DNA from: Lepisosteus oculatus
Taxonomy: Eukaryota; Chordata; Actinopteri; Semionotiformes; Lepisosteidae
Assembly (NCBI RefSeq): GCF_040954835.1
Contig: NC_090707.1
Location: 25,996,570 to 26,060,569 of the forward strand
Reading direction: 5' to 3'
DNA: 64,000 nt
The notes beneath the pieces were generated by a model that had not been told where the DNA came from, searched no databases, and saw only the letters and a program-made list of their open reading frames with translations. Of this stretch, positions 57,148-64,000 are shown piece after piece (position 1 is the first letter of the stretch; the number at the start of each line of letters is the position of its first letter). A program made the position numbers and the translations under genes.

Positions 57148-57553
57148 ATTAGGGCTGTTACTGCACAGTGTTAAAGAGCAGTGGTTCTCAAACTTTTTGG
57201 ACCAAGTACCACCCCTGAACAAACCAAAGCATCCAAGTACCACCTACAAGTCATCATCTCGTAGGAACCCCAGAAATTCTCCAAGACCAACATGAGCGCA
57301 CGTGTGCACACACACTCACATACACATATAATAAATATTATAATTATAACTTAACTAAGTTAATTATAACTTAACTTAAATTATAATAAACTTTATTTGA
57401 TATAATGCTTTTAAAGGTGGCTTCTCAAAGCGCTTTACAGAAAAAAAACAGGAACAACAACAATTAAAAATAATTAAAAAGCAGGGGTGAGCCTGTTTAG
57501 TTGAGCAAAGTAGATGTGAATTCATTTTTCGAACCTTGATACAAATTACAACA
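57148..57553 (-). mobile_element. hAT end fragment, inverted copy of 59925-60295
   Basis: The TIR cagtggttctcaaact begins at 57179. The sequence then follows the reverse complement of the hAT 3' end, including an L2-like tail (tttaaaggtggcttctcaaa) and the same transposase-end segment (ggggtgagcc through gaaccttgat). Even about 31 bp outside the TIR is shared. Confidence 0.8.
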
Positions 57554-57584
57554 TTGATACAATTTGAATCCCTCATCCAAAGAC

Positions 57585-57780
57585 ATACTGTAGGTTAATT
57601 GGCTCGGGGAAAACTGTCCCTGGTGTGAGTGTGTGCGTGTCTGTGTTTCTGTGTGTGCTCTACAATGGACTGGTCAGGGTGTATCTTGCCTTGCTCCTGT
57701 TGCTTGCCGAGATAAGTTCCATCTCTCACACGACACTGTATTGGGTGAAATAGTTAGAAAACTGATGGATGTATTTAGTG
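57585..57780 (+). mobile_element. tRNA-derived SINE 3' fragment
   Basis: Contains gtaggttaattggctcgggg, gtgtgtgcgtgtctgtg, caatggactgg and a final actgatggatg, as in the SINE at 34409. Confidence 0.65.
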
Positions 57781-57807
57781 CTAGTTGTTATTATTACAGT
57801 AGTGATT

Positions 57808-58205
57808 TGACTAATTACACTTATATAGCACTTTTCATACCAGAGGATAACAGAGCAGTTTACATTTAGGTGGATACACATTTTATCCACAACTGGAATA
57901 CATCACACAACTGCATGATGCATAGTAGACACTATGTGCCAAAATTCCTATTAAAACAGCACATCCATTAGAGAAAAGAGAAATTGCTTTACCACTTAAT
58001 TTAGTAGGGAGGAACATCGAGAAGACCAGGTTTTTCAAATCCACAGGAGAAATTAGTCAGTACACTGGGGTTAACCCCCTTATTTTCTTATGAACAGTTC
58101 CACTTGAATGACCAACTAGCCAGGACCTTAGTTTAATGTTTCATCGGAATGAAGACACCATTACTGCATAGTGCCTCCAGTTACGATGCTGGATTTTGGA
58201 AAGTA
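57808..58205 (-). mobile_element. Highly degenerate 5S-SINE body
   Basis: acttatatagcacttttc, a ggggttaacccc segment and a caggacc...ttcatcggaatgaag segment keep the order of the minus-strand 5S-SINE at 2018-2605. Confidence 0.5.
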
Positions 58206-58341
58206 TAGGCTAGAGGGAAGACCATTAACTGGTGACCAATACCACTTAACAGCAGTAAATAGTCTTTTAGACAGACCAGAGGTTTATGTAATAAATCACA
58301 ACAATGAGTAGAGAGCTGCGTCATCATGCGTAGGCTGCAAA

Positions 58342-58456
58342 GGAACAGGTAAAGGTTAATTCCTTGCTGAAAGGTAAAGAAAATAAACTGTCTTTTGCTG
58401 TGGAGCTTTCTTGAGGTGTGATACCTTTCAGCATGGAGTAAACATTTACCTTTTCC
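58342..58456. repeat. Penelope terminal-repeat hairpin, old
   Basis: 34-bp arms (58342-58375 and 58423-58456) are near reverse complements; the outer flank gcgtaggctgcaaaggaaca matches the complement of the Penelope 3' end at about 7240-7265. Confidence 0.65.
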
Positions 58457-58701
58457 TTTGCAAATCGGAACTAGAATATTTTAAATACTTTTTCATCTTA
58501 AAGACTGTCTGAGACTGTCAGTGGCCATACTTTCATTAGCTTCTTGACTATATCGGTTTGTGAGTTCCCTTGCCTGTGGGGTTAACAAGCAGAAGAAGTA
58601 GGAAATATATCAAGGGCGTCTTCACACACAGTTCAGGAAAACAGTTCACATTGCTTTCATGTAGAATTCCTAATCCATTCTTTACAACCATTTTAATACT
58701 C

Positions 58702-58817
58702 TATAACAGTGGTTCTCAAACTGTGGTACGCGTACACCATAATAAGCCGAGTGTATCACTTCAGTAGTAGTACTACCAGTGATTATCTTTGTATTTATGT
58801 ATTTAGATACTCTAAAT
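58702..58817 (+). mobile_element. hAT-like end fragment
   Basis: Starts with acagtggttctcaaactgtg and gtacgcgtac, almost identical to the start of the adjacent hAT. Its downstream part is repeated inverted at 51625-51708. Confidence 0.6.
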
Positions 58818-60264
58818 CAGTGGTTCTCAAACTGTGGTACGCGTACCTGCGGTGGTACGCAGAGTGCCGCCAGGTGGTACGCCAAATGACCCTGGAACTG
58901 TGTTGTGTGTGCTGAAAAATCGGGACGGGTTTTCATATTTTGTATTTTAATACCTGTCGAATACGCAGCAGTAGAAGTACTACGATACAGTGCGCGCTAA
59001 TACTTCAGTGGACACAAGAGATACTCTGTAATTCTATACCACTCTGTAGGAATGCTTGCTACGGACACAAGTGACCAATTGTATTTAAAAAAAAGCTACT
59101 GTATCTCCAGCAAATAGGGAGGTAGGAGAATGTGTGTGATTTTGGAACAATGCCAACGTTGTAAACACAGGAATGCATAGAAATATGTGCTACGAACGCT
59201 GGTAATCTTGTGAGCACAGGAAAGCTTGATAGATAACAGAAAAATATTTAAGAACTGTTCTAAGTTAATTTGAGAAAAATACACCGAGCGTATCTGTTTC
59301 GCTACCATGTGCATGAAATAAAAACTTAAAATAAATATGGAAATAAAAACGGAAAAGCCGAAAAATGCAAGCTTGCGGATTGCTAAAGCGCTATTTTTGA
59401 AGAACCTTATTTGCCGTTGGCAAAAGAGCTGACACGTATTGTGTGGAGAAAAAGCTGCTAAACAGCTCGACCTGCTGCCCCCTCTGAAAGACATTCACTC
59501 ACAGAATTATTGAAATAGCGGATGATGTCAAAAGTACGCTGATAGAGCGCATTCAGATGAGCCGATGCTTCTCACTGCAATTAGATGAGTCTGTAGTTGA
59601 TTTGGCCGGTTCGGTTGCTTACGTTAGATATGAGTTTGAGGGCACGTCCCGTTAGGACTTTCTGTTCTGTAAACCGCTACCAATAGGAACTACAGGAGAG
59701 CACATATTTCAGGTTCTGAATGAATTTATTGAAGAGAATGGCATCGACTGGATAAAATGTGTCGGATTTTGTACAGATGGTGCTAGAGCGATGACAAGCC
59801 GCCACAGTGGTGAAGTTGCACTAATTAGAGAGGTTGCTCCAGAAATGAATGGACACATTGCAACATCCACTGCGAGACCTTTGCCGTCAAGAAAATGCCT
59901 GATGATTTAAAATCTGTTAGACTCTGTTGTGAATTGTATCAAGGCTCGAAAAATTAATTCACATCTGCTTTGGTCGACTAAATAGGCTCACCCCTCTCAC
60001 TGAAATGGTGCTTTTTAAATTATTTTTATTTGTTGTTACTGTTTTTTTTCTTTAAAACACTTTGAGAAGCCACCTTTAAAGTGCTATATCAAACAAAGTG
60101 TATTAATATAATATTTATTATATGTATGTGTGTGTGTGCATGCACACTCATGTTGGTCATTGAGAATTTCTGGGGTTCCTATGAGATGATGACTTGTAGA
60201 TGGTACTTGGATGCTTTGGTTGGATTAGGGGTGGTACTTGGTCCAAAAAGTTTGAGAACCACTG
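58818..60264 (+). mobile_element. hAT transposon (ZBED5/SCAND3-like), degenerate
   Basis: Left TIR cagtggttctcaaact (58818) and right inverted agtttgagaaccactg (ends 60264). Flanking 8-mers ctctaaat and ctctttaa are a plausible diverged target duplication. Transposase remnants fill 59400-59990. An L2-like tail lies at 60053-60108. Confidence 0.8.
59503..59985 (+). pseudogene. hAT transposase remnant
   Basis: Translation retains RIIEIADDVKSTLIERIQMS, FSLQLDESVVD, KCVGFCTDGARAMTSRHSGE and, after a frameshift near 59865, MPDDLKSV and NCIKARKINSHLL. The LDES and CTDGA phrases hold two expected catalytic Asp positions of hAT enzymes of the ZBED5/SCAND3 type. An in-frame TAG at 59653 and the frameshift show it is dead. 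Confidence 0.8.
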
Positions 60265-60299
60265 CTCTTTAACACTGTGCAGTAACAGCCCTAATGAAT

Positions 60300-63225
60300 A
60301 GTGTACAAAGGCTGATTTAAAGCATCGCAGCTACATTTCTAGGTAAGGAAGTAGAAACTGGTATTGGTTTTAGCAATAACATATGCATTAAAACCCAGCT
60401 TTTAATTGGTATGTGATTGAATCTCGAGTAGTCACAGTTTAGACAGGCTATTTAACTAATGACTAAAATTTGTGAGGTACAGATAAGTTTCTCTCCTGAG
60501 ATCTTCTATTTGCTGTGGGACTGAATAGTGTGCGGTGATGTGTCTGGTGTTCCTCAAGTCTTAAGTGCTCTTGTTTTGATTCAAGAAGATGCATAGAGTC
60601 AGCAATGTTGTTTAGGAAAGATAATTCTTATCTCTGCACTTCTCTGTTTTTCTTAACTCTATGTTCCAAAAGATATTCTGATGTTAGCCACATCATTAAA
60701 ATAATAAACAACATTCATTATTTTTTTCGCTTGACCCTTTGTCAAATGTAGAGCTAGGTAGAAAAGGAATTCCACTAATATTAGTTCAATTAAATTACCA
60801 AAGCTAAGAAACAACTGTGTGTAAGAAAATCTATAAAACGTCTACTGGAAAACAAAAGACAAACTTTGGTTTCAAATATTTGTCTTTCATTTTCTACCAG
60901 TTAATAGCAAATGTAGGAAGTCTGCCTGCTGCCTGAGAATTACACTTAAGACTTAGTTTAAACACTCTGTTTAGTTTTTAAAAGTGTTTAATGCACCATT
61001 TTTGGATAAAAATTATAAGGGTCAGTTGATAACAAAATTGTCTTGTGGAGATATAAGACGTTACAGAAATACACTTTATACAACATGATATGAATGCTTA
61101 ATGGTTTTTGAACATGCTTTATTACAGTGACTTTAGAGATGTCTTTCAGTTTAAAAAAAATATTTTTTAAATATTTGGATATTTGAGATATCCAAGGATT
61201 AGAGCATTAGGATGATAGAAGCTGTTTGTTAGAGATGTGCTGTCACTCTTCAGACTTTTAGAGAGGTAAAAGAAGAGTACAGTCTAAAAATAGCTGAACA
61301 GGTAAACATTGTTTGACCTATATATTATACAAATTAGATTAGGGAATGATTGGCACCATCTTAAAAGTTCTAGTTTTCTAAACCAGCATGGGAACTGAAC
61401 AATATTAGTAGGTGAATTCTAAAGGGAAAAGAGCAGAAATAGTAACTAAATCAGATCATGAGATGTTTCAGTGACCCCCTTCATTGGAGCAAAAATGCCC
61501 TTACATCAACTGTCTCAAGTTTAATATTCTAAAAAGCAAATACATAAAATCACAGATTCCGATTTTTTCCTCAAAATTTTGACGTTATTCTTCTTTGGTT
61601 TTAGGTCTGTGTGTTGAATGACTAGTATTTTTTTTCTGCTTTGATCTTTCGAATATCAACGGGGCACCAAAGATTATAGAGACGCAGACAAGCTGCCCAC
61701 TTGGACATGCGCATTGTGTGTTTTTATGTTGCAAACTCTTGGCCGGCACAAACACATTTTAACAGTTTCCATTGCAAAGAAGATCTATAGTAGGAAACCC
61801 ACTTAATCTATTAATGGTTTTTATACTTGATAGCAAGCATTTCTTTCTTGCATTTATAATAGAGCTGTCCTGGCCATGAAGATGCTTACACTGGTGCACT
61901 GTGATTTCCCTGACTGTTTCTGCCCAGTTTCCTGTTCCTGCTGTTTTTGTCACATTCTGGCCTGTTTCTGAACTGGTATGTTGCACCTGTCTACCTGCCT
62001 GCTTTCCTATCACTCTAGTATGTACTGACACTGTCACTCACACAACTTAAACCTGAAAAATACTGATATGTATTTTTATGTTGTCCACAATATTATTGCC
62101 AAAATCTACTTAAGTCATAAATGTCTACTGTGTATGAGCTGTGTGTAAGTTTGCATTTATCTATCACTGCCTGGTAATATAGACTAAATGTTAAAAGTTT
62201 AATAAAAGCTTTGGCCTACAGGTCAAGGATGATCTATTTAAGAAAATGTGTGAATAAGTATACAATAAAAACTCTTGTGCTCCATGTAAATATATATGAA
62301 AGAACTGACACCGCATTAAATAAAGTATAAAGTGGCTTTCTATTCATCTTGCCTGTCCTTTATTTTTTTTAAAGACAAAAATATTGTAGGAGTTATTGCA
62401 AATTTACATTTAATTTACATATAATACAAATTCAGACTTTATGTACTTTTATGAATCACATACAACATCAGTTTATTCCTAGCTAGTTTGATATAATTAG
62501 CAGATTCCTGACATTTATCATCATAAAATAATATACAGAAATCTTTTCATGATATTAAAGTATGAAGAAAACATGAAAATGAACATTGTATCGCAAATAA
62601 ATATGTTAAATTTTAAAGCCATTAGTATCACATATCATTGACTTGGAGAGCAAAGCAAAGGAGTATTCAAAACAGATAATGCCATAAACATTAGATCAGT
62701 CGTTTGTGGAAGTAATCATTATTCTTTACCTGATTATATAATGTTGCTAACATTGCACAAAAGGCTGCCAGGAACCATTTGTAACCAGGAACAACCTGTT
62801 AAAGATTGCTACATTCTGTGTTTACAAATCCACAAAATGAAAACCCAGGCCATTTTATGGCACATGCATTTCATGCATGTCCTGTTATGTATGGCCATTT
62901 ACTCGTCTAATAATTAATATTGTCTGTAATCCTGGATGCAGTACTGGTGTCCAATGTAGGTAACCTTTTAGACACATCTAAAATGCTCTTAATATACAAG
63001 AAAGGAGTTTCATTTCAGATATAACGTAAACATTTTAATTTGTAATGCTTTGGAAATTACCTTTTACACACGTCTGTATTTTTAGTGCCAATAAGCGAGT
63101 CTAATGTCCCTGTCTAAAAAGTCATTGATTGTCTGTATTGCCTTTGGCTATTCAAGATTTGATTTTCTATTTTATCAAGACCTTTCATCAAGATTTATTT
63201 TGGTTTGTGAGCAGCTGAAATCCAG
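60300..63225. other. DIP2 intron 1, unassigned
   Basis: AT-rich. No repeat or exon recognised; frames such as 61759-62037 (minus) have no known domain. Confidence 0.4.
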
Positions 63226-63365
63226 CTAGGTTTTGGCGGTCAGAGGAGAGCACAAACAGAACAGCCCACACCCCCTCGATGGCTGTTCCCAGTGAGCCAT
63301 GTTTCTCCTCCCCTGAGCTGCAGACAGCTATGAGAGTGCAGCCCTTTGCGATGCGCTGTATGAGA
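63226..63365. other. GC-richer intronic block
   Basis: Composition differs from the AT-rich flanks (cccacaccccctcgatggct, gagctgcagacagc). It matches none of the repeats in this window, so it is a candidate conserved intronic element; conservation was not tested. Confidence 0.25.
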
Positions 63366-63427
63366 CTGAGGGCTTTTGTTACATTTTTAATGGAAGCTCG
63401 TTATGCTTTTGTACCACTTAAATGATA

Positions 63428-63980
63428 GTAGTTGACCGCAGCCATATTACCCTGCAACTCACAACTGGCAACCCCTGACTGAAGTTAAGCAGATATGGGC
63501 CTGGCCAGTACCTGGATGGGAGACCTCCTGGGAAAAGCTAAGGTTGCCAGTAGGGGGCGTTCACGCTGTGGTCTGTGTGGGTCCTGTGTGGGTCTACGAC
63601 AGGGACACGATACTGTAAAAAGGCTAGTCCTTTGGATGAGATGTAAAACTCGGGTCCCGTCTCTCTGTGGTCGTTAAAAATCCCAGGGCATTTCTCAAAA
63701 AGAGTAGGGGTGTTACCCCAGCGTCCTGGCCAAACTTCCCATTGGCCTTACCAATCATGGCCTCCTAATACTTCCCATCTGTGAACTGGCTTCATCACTC
63801 TTTTCTCCTCCCCACTGAGAGCTGGTATGTGTTGAGTGTACTGCCACACTATGGCACACATCATCCAGGTGGGGTACTTCACACTGGTGGTGGTGGAGGG
63901 GAGTCCCCATTACCTGCAAAGTGCTTTAAGTGGAGTGTCCAGAAAAGCACTATGTAAGTGTAAGGAATTATATTTATTTT
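63428..63980 (+). mobile_element. 5S-rRNA-derived SINE, full length
   Basis: The 5S-like head (63433-63545) has gaagttaagcag, then ggcctggccagtacctggat and gggagacctcctggga, corresponding to the 5S internal promoter. The body, the caccactggtggtggtgg-like block and the tail (aaagcactatgtaagtg) follow. Confidence 0.88.
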
Positions 63981-64000
63981 TATAGATGCCAATAGGATAA

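Noticed and set aside
59096-59494. 132-codon minus-strand frame
   Set aside because: It is antisense to the degenerate hAT transposase region and has no recognisable features.
63433-63545. Possible 5S rRNA gene
   Set aside because: Only part of the 5S sequence is similar, it continues into a SINE body, and the same unit recurs at several sites.
1-64000. CRISPR arrays, operons or bacterial-type systems
   Set aside because: The window is vertebrate nuclear DNA with spliced genes; no regularly spaced repeats with unique spacers were seen.

Overview
This is a vertebrate nuclear window of split genes, long AT-rich introns and dense interspersed repeats. The repeats (fish-type L2 and CR1/Rex1-like LINEs, Tc1 transposons, a 5S-rRNA-derived SINE, Penelope-like elements, a ZBED5/SCAND3-like hAT) point to a ray-finned fish. 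The NDUFB3-CFLAR order, as in tetrapods, makes a non-teleost such as a gar, bowfin or relative plausible; this is inference.

Three protein-coding genes are supported, all on the + strand. NDUFB3 (complex I accessory subunit) has two coding exons at 9395-10149. CFLAR (c-FLIP) has nine coding exons at 19323-37423, encoding a 471-residue protein with two death-effector domains and a caspase-like domain lacking the catalytic His and Cys. The first coding exon of a DIP2-family gene lies at 49007-49130, and the rest of the window (49131-64000) is probably its first intron. In mammals CASP10/CASP8 follow CFLAR; no caspase exon was seen between CFLAR and DIP2.

Layout: 1-9.3 kb is repeat-rich (L2 fragments, 5S-SINEs, tRNA-like elements, a Penelope-like element with a hammerhead-like motif). 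9.4-10.2 kb is NDUFB3. 10.4-19 kb is intergenic with an L2 insertion inside a duplicated segment. 19.2-37.4 kb is CFLAR, with a CR1/Rex1-like LINE in intron 2. 40.6-43 kb is a Penelope-like element split by an intact Tc1 transposon. 44.2-44.9 kb is a miniature LTR element. 45.1-47.5 kb is a three-level nest (tRNA-like element, LINE, 5S-SINE). 48.6-49.1 kb is the DIP2 promoter and exon 1. 52.5-55.5 kb is an old Tc1 split by a second intact Tc1 almost identical to the first. 57.1-60.3 kb is an inverted pair of hAT copies. 63.4-64 kb is a full-length 5S-SINE.

The most notable points are two near-identical intact Tc1 transposases, each inside an older element; a minimal hammerhead-like motif at the Penelope terminus with hairpin relatives elsewhere; an empty-site/filled-site pair for an L2 insertion; a TRIM-like LTR element with a 4-bp target duplication; and candidate alternative CFLAR exons that would give short c-FLIP forms. 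I did not find a convincing wholly new gene system.
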